Numbered from the stretch's first letter, positions 44,425 to 58,066 are shown. The stretch: 64,000 bases of DNA from Delftia tsuruhatensis (GCF_903815225.1 NZ_LR813084.1:3266501-3330500), one strand, 5' to 3'. The notes: a model not told the origin generated them from the sequence alone. Translations and numbers: made by a program.

Positions 44425-47187
44425 ATGGCCACATCCCTGCCCACCGACCTGATCCTTCCCCACCTGCGCGAGCTCAACCGCAACGCCGCCGATCTGCGCG
44501 AGATCCGGCTCATGTGGCGCCTCATCGAAGCATCGGCGCGCATGCAGGCTTCGGTGCAGGGCCAGGCCCTGGTATCCATGCTGACGGACACTCGCCAGGG
44601 GCTTGAGCAGCTGGAGCAAGGTCTGCTGCAATCGCAATTGACCCAGTCCGCGCAGGAAACCATGACGCAGCTGGGCATGCAGTCCAGCCATGCCATCGAC
44701 CTGCTGGTACGCAGCCTCTACGAGCGCACGGCGGATGTGGGCTTCCTGGCAGCCGATGCCGTGCTCTGTGAGGCCATGGCCCGGCACGACGATGGACCTC
44801 CAGGCATGGAAGCGGGAAGCCTGCAGGCCTGGCAGGCGCCGCTGCAGGCGCACCTGCAGGCCTACCGTGCCAAATACACGGTCTATGACGACATCCTGCT
44901 GCTCGATACCCGAGGCCAGGTCTGCGCGCGCGCCCACGCCGAGCCAGGCCAGGAGCCACCGGCTTGCAGCGAGGTCTGGTTCCACCAGGCCCTGCAACAG
45001 GCGGACCACGTCAGCCATTTCGGCCCAAGCTGCGTGCTGCCCGGCGCCGACCGCCTGCTCTATGCGCAGCGCCTGTTGCATCCACGCACCATGGCGGTGC
45101 TCGGCGTCCTGTGCCTGAGCTTTGATTTCGCGGCGGAGATGCGCGCCATCTTCGCCTCGGGCGGGCCACGTGCGCAGGTCGGGCTGCTGCTGGACAACGG
45201 CGGACAGGTCATTGCCAGCAGCGACCCCTACTGGATCGCCCCGGGAAGCCATGTGCCCATGCACCACGGCGATGCCGCACTACCGTTGATCCATGCAGGC
45301 CGCACCTACCTGGTGCGCACGGCGCGCGCCTTGCCCTACCAGGGCTATGCGGGGCCCGAGGGGTGGCAGACCCAGGTCATGGCCCCGCTGGACCTGGCCT
45401 TCGCAGCGCAGCAGCGACCCCAGGTCCTGCAGGAACTCACGCCCGCAATGGCCGAAGGGCTGATGGCCAGGGCCGCAGGTTTCTGCCCGCCGCTGCACGC
45501 CATGGCGTGTGCCGCCGACGACATACGCCGTGTGGTCTGGAACGGCCAGGTACTGGCCGCCAGTCACACGCCGCCAGCCGGCGCGAAGGACAAGACAGGT
45601 CAGGATCCGCTGCAGGCCGTGCTGGAGCAGATGGGGGAGACCGGCGACCTGACCCACGCGGTGTTCACCCGCGCCATCCACGGCCTGCATGAGACTGCGC
45701 TGTCCACACGGCTGCAGGAGCATTCGACGCTGAACCGGCTGTTGATGGACCTGCTGGAGCGCAACCTCTACGAGCGCGCCAATGATTGCCGCTGGTGGGC
45801 GCTGACGCCGGGCCTGCAGGCAGTGCTGGAGGACAACGCCGGCTGCCTGGCCCTGTCGGTACAGGCGCATGCACAGGCACAGCAGCTGCTGGAGCAGCTC
45901 AACGCGCTGTACACCGTCTATGCGCGCATCGCTCTCTACGATGTCCGTGGTCAGGTGCTGGCCTGCAGCCACGCGCACGACGACAGCCTGCCCCTGGCGC
46001 CGGGCTCGCAGGTGGAGCCGGCCGCCTTGAAGGCGACTTTCGGCCTGTGCGATGCCCAGGCCTACCATGTGCAGCAGCTTGACCTGGACGGGCTGCCCAC
46101 GCATGTCTATCACGCCGCCGTGCGCGCCTCGCATTCCTCCTCGGCCGATGCCTTGCCCGCTGCTGAGCCGAGGCCCGTCATCGGCGGCATCGCCCTGCTG
46201 TTCCATACACGGCGCGAGTTGGAGGCCATGCTGCAAGCCGCAGCGCCCCAGCAGCCAGAAGCGCCAGAGAACCAAGGCCACGGCCAGCCCCAGCTGGCCA
46301 TGGAGGCCTTCTACGTGGCGCGGGATGGCTGCATCGTGGCGGCAAGCCATGGCGGGCGCGCCTTCGGCAGCCGCATCGAAGGCGTGCCCGGCCTTGCGTC
46401 GCTGGCCGACGGTGAGGTCCGCTGCAGCATCGAGGAAATCGAGGGCCAGTACTGCATCGTCGGCATGGCGGCTGGCCGTGGCTACCGGGAGTTCCGATTG
46501 GATCAAGGCGCGGACGGCGGCATGCTGGCGGGCCTTGTCAGCCTGAGCCTGCAACGCCTGGGGCCCGTACACTCCGACGCGCGCAACCGCGCGCTGCGCC
46601 TGGAGACGGCCCATCGCCTGGACGAAGCCCGGCATGCGGGCCGCACGCAGCAGCCGCCGCCGGACGGGCAACCGCCGGTCGAACTCGCCAGCTTCTATGT
46701 GGGCGCCAGCCTTCTTGCCCTGCGCGCATCGGAGATCTGCGAAGCCTTGCCCGCCAGCGCCATTGCACCTGTGGCCGCAGGACGGTTGCCATTTTGCGTG
46801 GGCGCCCTGGCGCGGCGCAGCCAGGGCAGCGTCAGCGGCTATGTCTGGGTCTTCGATCTGGCCGCGCTGCTGCAAGGCCGGTCCGGCGTGGTCACCGAGC
46901 AGTCGCAGGTCATCGTGGTCCGTCATGCAGGACTGCGCGTAGGCCTGCTGGTCAGTGCGTTGCAGGGCGTGCACCGTTTGCCGTCGAGTGCAATTGTGGA
47001 TTCGCCCATGCTGGCGATGGCCCCAGGATCCCAGGCCCTGGTGCGGGAACTCGTTCATGCCGATTCGGGCCTGCCGCTGATCCAGTGCCTGGACCCTGCT
47101 GCACTGATGCACAGGCTGCAGCCTTCTCGCGATGCGGCAGCCAACTCGGACCGCAATGCGGTAGCCATGGACCGCGAGGCGGCGTAG
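44425..47187 (+). CDS. Large soluble protein with duplicated sensor-like modules and C-terminal CheW domain
   Basis: A 920-residue protein with no signal peptide or membrane segment. Residues 753-895 are a CheW domain (FYVGASLLALRASEICEALP, GYVWVFDLAALLQG, VIVVRHAGLRVGLLVSALQG, V-x-RLP-x-S). The N-terminal part contains a duplicated module at 88-170 and 437-518: each has L-x-x-x-LYERxxD, then an YxAxYTVYxxI-L-D-RGQV-AxxHA segment, recalling Cache sensors. A third stretch around 630-690 (AMEAFYVARDGCIVAASHGG) resembles another such unit. It could couple a cytoplasmic signal to the CheA array. A TTGACA lies at 44318 but no clear -10 was found. Not a standard chemotaxis component. Confidence 0.8.
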   Translation: MATSLPTDLILPHLRELNRNAADLREIRLMWRLIEASARMQASVQGQALVSMLTDTRQGLEQLEQGLLQSQLTQSAQETMTQLGMQSSHAIDLLVRSLYERTADVGFLAADAVLCEAMARHDDGPPGMEAGSLQAWQAPLQAHLQAYRAKYTVYDDILLLDTRGQVCARAHAEPGQEPPACSEVWFHQALQQADHVSHFGPSCVLPGADRLLYAQRLLHPRTMAVLGVLCLSFDFAAEMRAIFASGGPRAQVGLLLDNGGQVIASSDPYWIAPGSHVPMHHGDAALPLIHAGRTYLVRTARALPYQGYAGPEGWQTQVMAPLDLAFAAQQRPQVLQELTPAMAEGLMARAAGFCPPLHAMACAADDIRRVVWNGQVLAASHTPPAGAKDKTGQDPLQAVLEQMGETGDLTHAVFTRAIHGLHETALSTRLQEHSTLNRLLMDLLERNLYERANDCRWWALTPGLQAVLEDNAGCLALSVQAHAQAQQLLEQLNALYTVYARIALYDVRGQVLACSHAHDDSLPLAPGSQVEPAALKATFGLCDAQAYHVQQLDLDGLPTHVYHAAVRASHSSSADALPAAEPRPVIGGIALLFHTRRELEAMLQAAAPQQPEAPENQGHGQPQLAMEAFYVARDGCIVAASHGGRAFGSRIEGVPGLASLADGEVRCSIEEIEGQYCIVGMAAGRGYREFRLDQGADGGMLAGLVSLSLQRLGPVHSDARNRALRLETAHRLDEARHAGRTQQPPPDGQPPVELASFYVGASLLALRASEICEALPASAIAPVAAGRLPFCVGALARRSQGSVSGYVWVFDLAALLQGRSGVVTEQSQVIVVRHAGLRVGLLVSALQGVHRLPSSAIVDSPMLAMAPGSQALVRELVHADSGLPLIQCLDPAALMHRLQPSRDAAANSDRNAVAMDREAA

Positions 47188-47205
47188 CCCCTGCCGGCGA
47201 CACCG

Positions 47206-48212
47206 TCACAGCCCCCAGTGGCGCAGCCCCGGCAGCGCCGCCTGGGCGGCCTCGTAGCCTTCGTCGATGGCTTCCCGCGCGCGGTGGAAATCCAGCAGGC
47301 CCAGATGGGACAGTCGCGGAGCGATCACGAGTTCGGGCGGGTCACCGGCCATGCGGCTGCGCGTGATGCGCATCTGCATGATGTTGACGCTGGTCATCAC
47401 CACATCCAGCAGCGAGGGTGGCCGCGGCGGCGGCCCGGGCAGGGGGCCGGCCTCGTCGCGGTGATGGCCGGGCATCCATCCCATCACGCCGCGCTGGAGC
47501 CGGCGCATCCAGGCCGAGCCCGCCACGGCGCTGGCCTGCCCTGACAGGTCCTCGGGCGCCACGCCCTGCTCCAGGGAGGACGGCGCTTCCTGCAGCGGCG
47601 CCGCCGCCGCCATGGCGGCCACCGGCGCCAGCGGCTGCATGTGGCGGCGCATGATGTCGGCATTGAGGTCCACCGCGATCACGATGTCCGCGCCCATGGC
47701 ACGTGCCAGCGAGGCCGGCACGGGGTTGACGATGCCGCCATCGACCAGCAGCCGCCCCTCCCGGTGCACCGGGGTGAACAGGCCAGGCAGTGCGATGGAG
47801 GCGCGCACGGCATCGGCAATGGAGCCTTTGCGCAACCAGACTTCGGCACCGGAGTGCAGGTCGGTGGCCACGGCACCGAAAGGTGTCTTCAGATCCTCGA
47901 TGGCCGAGTCCACGAAATGCTCGCGCCAGAACGAGATCAGCTTCTCTCCCTTGAGCATGCCGCCCGAGATATTGAAGTCCATGAACCCGAAGACCTTGCG
48001 CATGCCCAGGCCCAGCACCCATTCCTCGAAACGCGGCATCTCGCCGGCCGCATAGGAGGCCCCGACCAGGGCGCCAATGGAAGAGCCACAGATGATGTCG
48101 GGCTTCAGGCCCGCATCCTCGAGCGCCCGCAGCACGCCGAAATGGGCCCAGCCGCGCGCCGAACCGCTGCCCAGCGCAAGGCCCACGACCGGCTTGCGCG
48201 GAGTGAGCGCCA

Positions 48213-48213
<1 letters not shown>
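47206..48213 (-). CDS. Patatin-like phospholipase (RssA/YlbK-like)
   Basis: A 335-residue serine acyl hydrolase. The oxyanion motif is LGSGSARGWAHFGVLRAL, the nucleophile Ser45 in the G-S-S-I-G box of IICGSSIGALVGASYAAGEM, and the dyad Asp in RLLVDGGIVNPVP. A Pro/Ala-rich stretch (about 215-275) is inserted before the C-terminus. Its ATG overlaps the ligA stop (TGATG). Probably co-transcribed with smc-zipA-ligA. Confidence 0.9.
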
Positions 48214-51675
<3,462 letters not shown>

Positions 51676-51724
51676 GGAAAGAAGTGTCGTTCCAGTGAAT
51701 GGGTTCAAAAGGTTTCGGACATGC

Positions 51725-54700
51725 TCAGGATAGCTCAGCCATGGACAGCGCGGACTCCATGTCCACGGCCACGATGCGGGACACGCCCTGCTCCTGCATG
51801 GTCACGCCGATGAGCTGCTGAGCCATCTCCATGGCGATCTTGTTGTGGCTGATGAACAGGAACTGCGTGCCCTTGCTCATGCTGGCCACCAGCTTGGCAT
51901 AGCGCTCGGTATTGGCATCGTCCAGCGGCGCATCCACTTCGTCCAGCAGACAGAACGGTGCGGGATTGAGCTGGAAGATGGCGAAGACCAGGGCAATCGC
52001 CGTCAGCGCCTTCTCGCCACCGGACAACAGGTGGATGGTCTGGTTCTTCTTGCCGGGCGGCTGCGCGATCACCTGCACGCCCGAGTCGAGGATCTCGTCG
52101 CCCGTGATGACCAGCTTGGCCTGGCCACCGCCGAACAGCTCGGGGAACATGCGCCCGAAATGCCGGTTCACGGTCTCGAAGGTGCCGGACAGCAGCTCGC
52201 GCGTCTCGGCATCGATCTTGCGGATGGCATCCTGCAGCGTGTCCATCGCCTGGGTCAGGTCTTCGGTCTGCGCATCGAGGAAGGTCTTGCGCTCGCGTGC
52301 CAGCTTCAGTTCATCCAGCGCCGCCAGGTTGACCGCGCCCAGGGCCGCGATCTCGCGGTGCAGGCGGTCGATCTCGCCTTGCAGGCCGTGCATGCGCACA
52401 TTGGCCTCGGCAATGGACTGGGAGACGGCCGCCAGGTCGGCCCCCGCCTCCTCCAGCAGCGTGGAGTACTGCTCCAGGCCCAGGCGCGCGGCCTGTTCCT
52501 TGAGCTGGAATTCGGTGATGCGCTGGCGCAGCGGATCCAGCGCCCTTTCCAGCTGCTGGCGGCGCTCGTCGCTGGCGCGCAGCTTGTTCGTCAGGTCGTC
52601 GTACTCGCTGCGGCGGGCGGCCACGGCCTGCTCGCGCTGCATCTTCAGGTCCAGCGCATCCTGCAATCCGCCCTGCGCGGCTGCGTCGCTCAGCCGGGCC
52701 AGCTCATCCTGCGCGCGCTGCTGCTCGTCGGCGAGCGAGCGCGCCTGCTGCGTGGCCGTCTCTATGGTGCGGTTGAGTTCGCCCCGGCGGGCCTCCAGAC
52801 TGCGCCGCGAGAAAGTGGCCTCCTGGGCCTGACGCTCCAGCGCGCGCAACTGTTCGCGCGATTCGTTCAGGCGCCGCTCGGACTCCAGCACCTTGTCGCC
52901 CAGCTGGGCGTGGCGCTCCTGGCTGTCGGCCAGTTGCATGTCCAGTTCCTCGAACCGGGCCTCGGCCGCGACGCGGCGCTCCTCGATGTCGGACAGTTGG
53001 GCCTCGACCTCGGCCAGATCGGCACTGATCTGGGCATTGCGGGCGCGCGCCTGCTCGGCCAGCTGGGACAGGCGCAAGGTCTCGACCTGCAGCTCATGGG
53101 CACGGCTTTGCGACTCGCTGGCCTCGCGGCGCGCGCCGACCAGCCGCTGCGAAGCCTCGGCATAGGCGCTCTCGGCACGCACCAGTGCCGTGCGCGACTC
53201 ATCGGCAATCAATGCCTGGGCACGCACTTCCTTTTCGAGGTGCTCGATCTCCTGCGCCCGCGCCAGCAGGCCGGACTGCTCCGAATCCTGGGCATAGAAA
53301 CTCACGCTGTGGCTGCTGACCGCGTGGCCCGTGGGCACGTAGACGGTCTCGCCAGGCCGCAGCTCGCCACGGCGTGCCAGCGCCTCCTCCAACGTGGGCG
53401 CGGTATAGCAATCCTGCAGCCAGTCGCCGAGCACGGCGCGCAGGCCGGCGTCGTTCACGCGCAAAAGCTCCGACAGGTGCTGCCAGCGGCCGGCAACCGG
53501 CGCAGGCGCGCCCTGCGGCGGGCTGAAGAAGGCCAGGCGCGCCGGCGGCGCGTCCTGGCCGCCCGCGCCCAGGAAGCCCCGCACCATGTCCAGGCGCCCT
53601 ACTTCCAGCGCGCCCAGACGCTCGCGCAGGGCCGCTTCCAGCGCGTTTTCCCAGCCCGGCTCGATGGCGATGCGGCTCCACAGGCCCTGCATCCCGTCCA
53701 GCCCGTGCTTGGCCAGCCAGGGCTGGAGCTTGCCGTCCGTCTTGACCTTTTCCTGCAAGGCCCGGAGTGCCTCCAGGCGGGCGGACAGGTCGGCATGGCG
53801 CGCAGCCTCGGCATTGACGGCGTGCTGGCGCGTGCGCCGGTCTTCATCGAGCTGGGGTACGGCCTCTTGCAGTTCGTTGAGCACGGCATCGGCCATCTCG
53901 GCCAGCTCTCGCGCCTCGTCCAGCTGGGCCTGCAGGTTGTTCAGTCGCGCCTCGTCCGGCGTCTCCAGCGCATTGCGGTCGGCGCGCAGGCGCTCGTAGC
54001 GCGTCTCGAACTGGCGGCGCTGCTCATCCAGGCTGCGCTGCTCGGCCGCCAGCACCTGGATCTGCTGCTGCACCTGCACCACGCTGCCGCGCTGGTCGGC
54101 ATCGGCTTTCTGGGCATTGCGCAACGCCTCCTCCAGGTCGGGCAGGCGCAGGGCCTGCTCCTCGACCTGCGCGGCCAGCATCTCGGCCTGCTCCTCGGCA
54201 TCCATGCCCGCGCCTTCGAGATTCTCGATCTCGGCCTCGGCCTCCTCACGGCGGCTGCTCCACAGCAGCACCTGTTCGGACAGTTGCTGCAGCCGCTGCT
54301 GCACGCGCTGGCGGCCCTCGACCACATAGCGGATCTCGGCCTCCAGCTTGCCGACCTCGGCCGTGGATTCGTAGAGCCTGGCCTGTGCCTGGTTGACCTG
54401 GTCGCTGGCGTCATAGTGCGCCTGGCGCAGTGTCTCCAGCCCGCTTTCGTTGTTGCGGATGTCGGCCATGCGCTCTTCGAGCTCATTGACGGCCTTCAGC
54501 CCCTCGACGCGCACACGGTCCTGCTCGGCCTCGGCCTCGGCACGCTTGAGGAACCACAGCTGCTGCTGCTTGAGGGTGACCTGGGATTGCAGCGCGTTGT
54601 ACTGCGCCGCGACCTCGGCCTGCTTTTCCAGGCGGTCGAGGTTGTTGTTGAGCTCGCGCAGGATGTCTTCCACGCGCGTGAGATTCTCGGTCGTGGCCGA

Positions 54701-55252
54701 CAGGCGGTTTTCGGTCTCACGCCGGCGCTCCTTGTACTTGGACACGCCCGCAGCCTCCTCGAGGAACAGGCGCAGCTCCTCGGGACGCGACTCGATGATG
54801 CGGCTGATCGTGCCCTGGCCGATGATGGCGTAGGCGCGCGGGCCCAGGCCCGTGCCCAGGAACACATCCTGCACGTCGCGGCGGCGCACGGGCTGGTTGT
54901 TGATGAAGTAGCTGCTGTTGCCTTCACGCGTGAGCACGCGCTTGACCGCGATCTCGCCGAACTGCCCCCACTGCCCCCCGGCACGGTGGTCGCTGTTGTC
55001 GAACGTCAGCTCGACGCTGGAGCGGCTGGCCGGCTTGCGATGCGTGGTGCCGTTGAAGATCACGTCCTGCATGGATTCGCCACGCAACTCGCTGGCCTTG
55101 CTCTCGCCCAGCACCCAGCGCACCGCATCCATGATGTTGGACTTGCCGCAGCCGTTGGGGCCCACCACGCCCACCAGTTGGCCCGGCAGCATGAAGTTGG
55201 TGGGCTCGGCGAAGGACTTGAAGCCGGACAGCTTGATGGAGTTCAGGCGCAC
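51725..55252 (-). CDS. smc: Chromosome segregation protein SMC
   Basis: ATPase that organises and segregates the chromosome. The 1175-residue protein starts at a GTG (VRLNSIKLSGFKSFAEPTNF), giving Walker A GPNGCGKSN at 31-39 and the normal family length; the frame upstream of it is not family-like. Long coiled coils (about 170-500 and 670-1000) flank a hinge around 520-650. The signature LSGGEKALTAIALVFAIFQL and Walker B FCLLDEVDAPLDDAN are at the C-terminus. No scpA or scpB is nearby. smc-zipA-ligA-patatin read as an operon. Confidence 0.97.
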   Translation of the reverse strand: MRLNSIKLSGFKSFAEPTNFMLPGQLVGVVGPNGCGKSNIMDAVRWVLGESKASELRGESMQDVIFNGTTHRKPASRSSVELTFDNSDHRAGGQWGQFGEIAVKRVLTREGNSSYFINNQPVRRRDVQDVFLGTGLGPRAYAIIGQGTISRIIESRPEELRLFLEEAAGVSKYKERRRETENRLSATTENLTRVEDILRELNNNLDRLEKQAEVAAQYNALQSQVTLKQQQLWFLKRAEAEAEQDRVRVEGLKAVNELEERMADIRNNESGLETLRQAHYDASDQVNQAQARLYESTAEVGKLEAEIRYVVEGRQRVQQRLQQLSEQVLLWSSRREEAEAEIENLEGAGMDAEEQAEMLAAQVEEQALRLPDLEEALRNAQKADADQRGSVVQVQQQIQVLAAEQRSLDEQRRQFETRYERLRADRNALETPDEARLNNLQAQLDEARELAEMADAVLNELQEAVPQLDEDRRTRQHAVNAEAARHADLSARLEALRALQEKVKTDGKLQPWLAKHGLDGMQGLWSRIAIEPGWENALEAALRERLGALEVGRLDMVRGFLGAGGQDAPPARLAFFSPPQGAPAPVAGRWQHLSELLRVNDAGLRAVLGDWLQDCYTAPTLEEALARRGELRPGETVYVPTGHAVSSHSVSFYAQDSEQSGLLARAQEIEHLEKEVRAQALIADESRTALVRAESAYAEASQRLVGARREASESQSRAHELQVETLRLSQLAEQARARNAQISADLAEVEAQLSDIEERRVAAEARFEELDMQLADSQERHAQLGDKVLESERRLNESREQLRALERQAQEATFSRRSLEARRGELNRTIETATQQARSLADEQQRAQDELARLSDAAAQGGLQDALDLKMQREQAVAARRSEYDDLTNKLRASDERRQQLERALDPLRQRITEFQLKEQAARLGLEQYSTLLEEAGADLAAVSQSIAEANVRMHGLQGEIDRLHREIAALGAVNLAALDELKLARERKTFLDAQTEDLTQAMDTLQDAIRKIDAETRELLSGTFETVNRHFGRMFPELFGGGQAKLVITGDEILDSGVQVIAQPPGKKNQTIHLLSGGEKALTAIALVFAIFQLNPAPFCLLDEVDAPLDDANTERYAKLVASMSKGTQFLFISHNKIAMEMAQQLIGVTMQEQGVSRIVAVDMESALSMAELS

Positions 55253-55521
55253 GATGCAGTCAGGAAGCGGTCCGTGGCAGGCGGACGGAAAAGAACGTTG
55301 GGACAGGGCAAGACAGCCTGGGATGATACCGCGCGCCACCCCTGCTCAAGAATGGAACGCCCCGCAGACAGGCCGTGCCGACTGTCAAGAATGCTCTGCC
55401 GCTGCGCCGCGAGCGCACGGGAGCGGCTCCGGAAGTCACAAGGGATTGCTGCCGGATGCAGCACGCAATGGGCGCGGAGATCCATCCGCCAACAGCACCC
55501 TCGGTGCCTCAGACGGAATAA

Positions 55522-56394
55522 GAGTGGCTAACACCACTTCGTCGCAGGCCCCCGCAGAGCGGTTATGCTCGCTGCCCTCATGGCACGACGACCCGTAAGC
55601 AAAGAACTGTGGCGACAGCTACAACCCCTGATCCCAGCCTTCGTGCCTTCCGCCAAAGGCGGTGCGCGCAAGCTCGCAGTCAGCGATGAAGCCGCACTCA
55701 ACGGCATCCTGTTCGTGCTGCAAACAGGCATTCCATGGGAAGACCTCCCCCAATCTCTTGGGTACGGCAGCGGCATGACTTGCTGGCGGCGCCTGCGCGA
55801 CTGGAACGCCGCTGGTTTCTGGGAGCGGCTGCACCAGGCCATGCTAACTCGCTTGCGTGAACATGACCAAATCGATTGGAGCCGAGGCAGCATTGATGGC
55901 TCCTCGGTACCAAGCCCCCGGGGGGCCAGGAAACGGGCCCAAACCCCACGGACAGAGGCAAGCTCGGCTCCAAGCGGCACATCGTCGTAGATGCCAGAGG
56001 CATCCCGCTGGTGATCTTGGTCAGCGGCGCGAACCGGCACGACTCCAAGATGTTCGAGAGGTGTGTGGACGCGATTCCTGCGATTGCAGGCCTGCCAGGG
56101 CGCCCCCGTAGAAGACCGGCAAAGCTGCACGCCGACAAAGGCTACGACTTCAAGCGATGCCGAGCCCACCTGAGGCAGCGGGGCATCATTGGCCGGATTG
56201 CCAGACGAGGCATTGAGAGCAGCGAGCGGCTGGGCAAACACCGGTGGGTGGTGGAGAGGACGCACAGCTGGTTTGCAGGCTTTGGCAAGCTGCGAATCCG
56301 CTTTGAACGACGGCTGGATATCCACGAAGCGCTGCTGAAATTGGCGGCAGCGATCATCTGCGCGCGCTTCGTGGATCGGTGGTGTTAGCCACTC
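55522..56394 (+). mobile_element. IS5-family (IS427-group-like) insertion sequence, complete
   Basis: An 873-bp element with 16-bp perfect terminal inverted repeats, GAGTGGCTAACACCAC at 55522-55537 and its complement at 56379-56394, flanked by a 3-bp TAA duplication (55519-55521 and 56395-56397). The size, ends, TNA duplication and two-frame transposase fit the IS427 group of IS5. The intact duplication suggests insertion without later rearrangement. It sits between the smc promoter side and the Rhs debris. Confidence 0.9.
55580..56388 (+). CDS. IS5-family transposase in two frames (-1 frameshift)
   Basis: DDE transposase read from two overlapping frames. Frame A (55580-55990) starts MARRPVSKELWRQLQPLIPA, contains GIPWEDLPQSLGYGSGMTCW and the first Asp in GSIDGSSVPSPRG. 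Frame B (open to 56388) supplies VILVSGANRHDSKMFE with the second Asp, LHADKGYD, and the Glu region HRWVVERTHSWFAGFGK. A slip of -1 on the G6 run at 55920-55925 joins them to give PSPRG-GQETGPNP, which matches the uninterrupted family sequence. No stop codon or deletion is seen in either part, so it is likely functional. Confidence 0.85.
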
Positions 56395-56481
56395 TAAAAC
56401 AATCTCATGGCTGCACAAACCCTCAAAAGCCAATCTCTACGCGGGAACTTTTCTGGATGCTCACTAAAATAGCTGTGCTTT

Positions 56482-56703
56482 TCACATCATTTTCTCAACC
56501 ATTTTTGAATCAAGCCATTTTTGTTCAACCGCCTTCTTGATTGCACCATATAAAACCGGGCCCACCTCCATAGAAAATCCCTGGTAGGATGGGGGATAGA
56601 AATTCACATCCGAAGAGAACAAATCCGGATTTGGACGGATGCTAGCGACTGCGCGCAAGGCTGGCCAGGCTTTGGCTCGACCAGCAACCGGGAGCTCCCT
56701 CAT
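56482..56703 (-). CDS. Small hypothetical protein, ATGA-coupled to upstream remnant
   Basis: A 73-residue frame starting MRELPVAGRAKAWPALRAVA and ending AVEQKWLDSKMVEKMM. The ATG overlaps the stop of the preceding frame (ATGA), the usual sign of coupled genes. The middle (NPDLFSSDVNFYPPSYQGFS) looks like real protein. No family recognised. It lies at the distal end of the Rhs locus and may be part of an old toxin/immunity cassette. It may also be a C-terminal fragment. Confidence 0.45.
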   Translation of the reverse strand: MRELPVAGRAKAWPALRAVASIRPNPDLFSSDVNFYPPSYQGFSMEVGPVLYGAIKKAVEQKWLDSKMVEKMM

Positions 56704-57061
56704 TCGAGGCAGGTCCAGCCAGAAGCATCCTTCTTTTCCAGGCTCCAGACGAAGATGTCGTGGCGGTCGCTTGCATTGCTGTCAAAGGTCTTGGCAGTGC
56801 GAACCACCATGATGAGACCGGCCTTCTGGAACTCGCCCCATTTGAGCGTAGCAACTGATTTTTCCCGATCTTCTATCGATCAGGTTGCCAGGCGCGTCAC
56901 AGCGGTAGCGCCTGCATTCAAAACTTCCAAATGCCTGTCTTGGACGAGCCCTGCTGTATTGGCCCCATTTTCACCGCGTGGCGATTCTTTCCCTCGACGG
57001 ACAACGTGCTTGCGGCAGAAGTCGTCTTGAAGCGCGGCCCCGGCAGGTTCCTCAGATACAT
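56700..57061 (-). pseudogene. Decayed coding fragments at the end of the Rhs locus
   Basis: Several disrupted frames on the minus strand. (1) 56918-57061, a 47-codon frame starting MYLRNLPGPRFKTTSAASTL. (2) Around 56855-56930, a stretch reading YRCDAPGNLIDRR that looks like an Rhs YD repeat. (3) 56700-56879, open for 59 codons without a start (LKWGEFQKAGLIMVVRTAKT, SDRHDIFVWSLEKKD), ending at the TGA that overlaps the next ATG. Together they look like the relics of another rhs tip and cassette gene, older than the one at 57101-58772. Identification is tentative. Confidence 0.45.
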
Positions 57062-57100
57062 GATCGCAAGTGGCTCAAATTGGACCACGAGGGTCACGAA

Positions 57101-58066
57101 TCACACTATTGAATTTGCATCAATTGCAGCACGACGGAACAGTTCGAAAAACAACTTGGCTCCTTCCTGCCCCAAGGGTTTTTCCAGATCTTGAGGTCCA
57201 ATAACCCCATATGGGATCCTGACATCTGGTTTATAAAATGTCTCAAGCCACATCAACGCTTTTTTCGAGATATTCAATGGCATTTCTGTCTTCATCAGAT
57301 CATTGGCTTTTTCATAGAACTCCGGCGCCAGAAATGATATGCAATTGTTCTCGGAAGAAGGAGGAACTACCTTATCCAAATAGCAATAGTTGCTGAAATG
57401 ACACCTGGTCAATGATGCAGCAGAAAAATCAACCCCCTCCATTCTATTGACAACAGCATGCGGCTCTATTCTTCCATAGATGCCTTTATCGGCATCAACA
57501 ACATCAATAAATGGGTTCCCGAAAAATACGCATTCGACAAGCTCTCCGGAAAACGATGTATTTTTGATCGGCGATGATTTGAAATCAATACCTTTCATTT
57601 TTCCATCAAAAGAACATCCATCGATACACTCAACATTGAAAGACAATTTATTTTTATTTTTCATTTCGCCAAATCTCGTATTTTTTATACTTGACTTCAC
57701 GAAATGAACATTCTGGAATGAGCAACTATTGAAAACACATTCTTCCAGACAAGTGCCATGAAAATTTATTTCACCCACGAATTCGACAGAATTGAACTTG
57801 CAATTGCGAATTCTTGCACCTCCTATGTCAAACCCCTTCCATGCACCAAAGGAAAAATCGGCATCGCACAAATCAATCCTATGAATTTCGTTATCCCAAC
57901 CGCCGCCTACATCAAAAGGCTTCGAGATCAAAGACACCCCTCGAAAATCCAGCAATCCATCTTCCGTTCTGCCAAATGGGGATACTTTGAATTTACGTGT
58001 ACTCTGCAAGATTTCGTTCAACGAAGGAAATTCTTTCCAACGCTTGGCAAGTTCATTATTTTTCAT
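57101..58066 (-). CDS. Pentapeptide-repeat-like protein, probable orphan immunity protein
   Basis: A 321-residue protein, AT-rich. Its middle is built of degenerate A/C-x-F/L-x-x repeats (IDLCDADFSFGAWKGFDIGG, CKFNSVEFVGEINFHGTCLE, CVFNSCSFQNVHFVKSSIKN) of the pentapeptide/right-handed beta-helix type. It starts one base after the stop of the orphan Rhs toxin tip (TGA-G-ATG), the same geometry as the active rhs/immunity pair, so it is probably the immunity protein of that tip. The C-terminal 70 residues are non-repeat. No toxin it would bind remains complete. Confidence 0.65.
   Translation of the reverse strand: MKNNELAKRWKEFPSLNEILQSTRKFKVSPFGRTEDGLLDFRGVSLISKPFDVGGGWDNEIHRIDLCDADFSFGAWKGFDIGGARIRNCKFNSVEFVGEINFHGTCLEECVFNSCSFQNVHFVKSSIKNTRFGEMKNKNKLSFNVECIDGCSFDGKMKGIDFKSSPIKNTSFSGELVECVFFGNPFIDVVDADKGIYGRIEPHAVVNRMEGVDFSAASLTRCHFSNYCYLDKVVPPSSENNCISFLAPEFYEKANDLMKTEMPLNISKKALMWLETFYKPDVRIPYGVIGPQDLEKPLGQEGAKLFFELFRRAAIDANSIV

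Noticed and set aside
51845..55531. A 1228-codon open frame opposite smc, and similar long frames opposite icd, phaC, rhs and others
   Set aside because: They are antisense to clear genes, have His/Gln/Arg-rich low-information composition and arise from GC bias in the third codon position.
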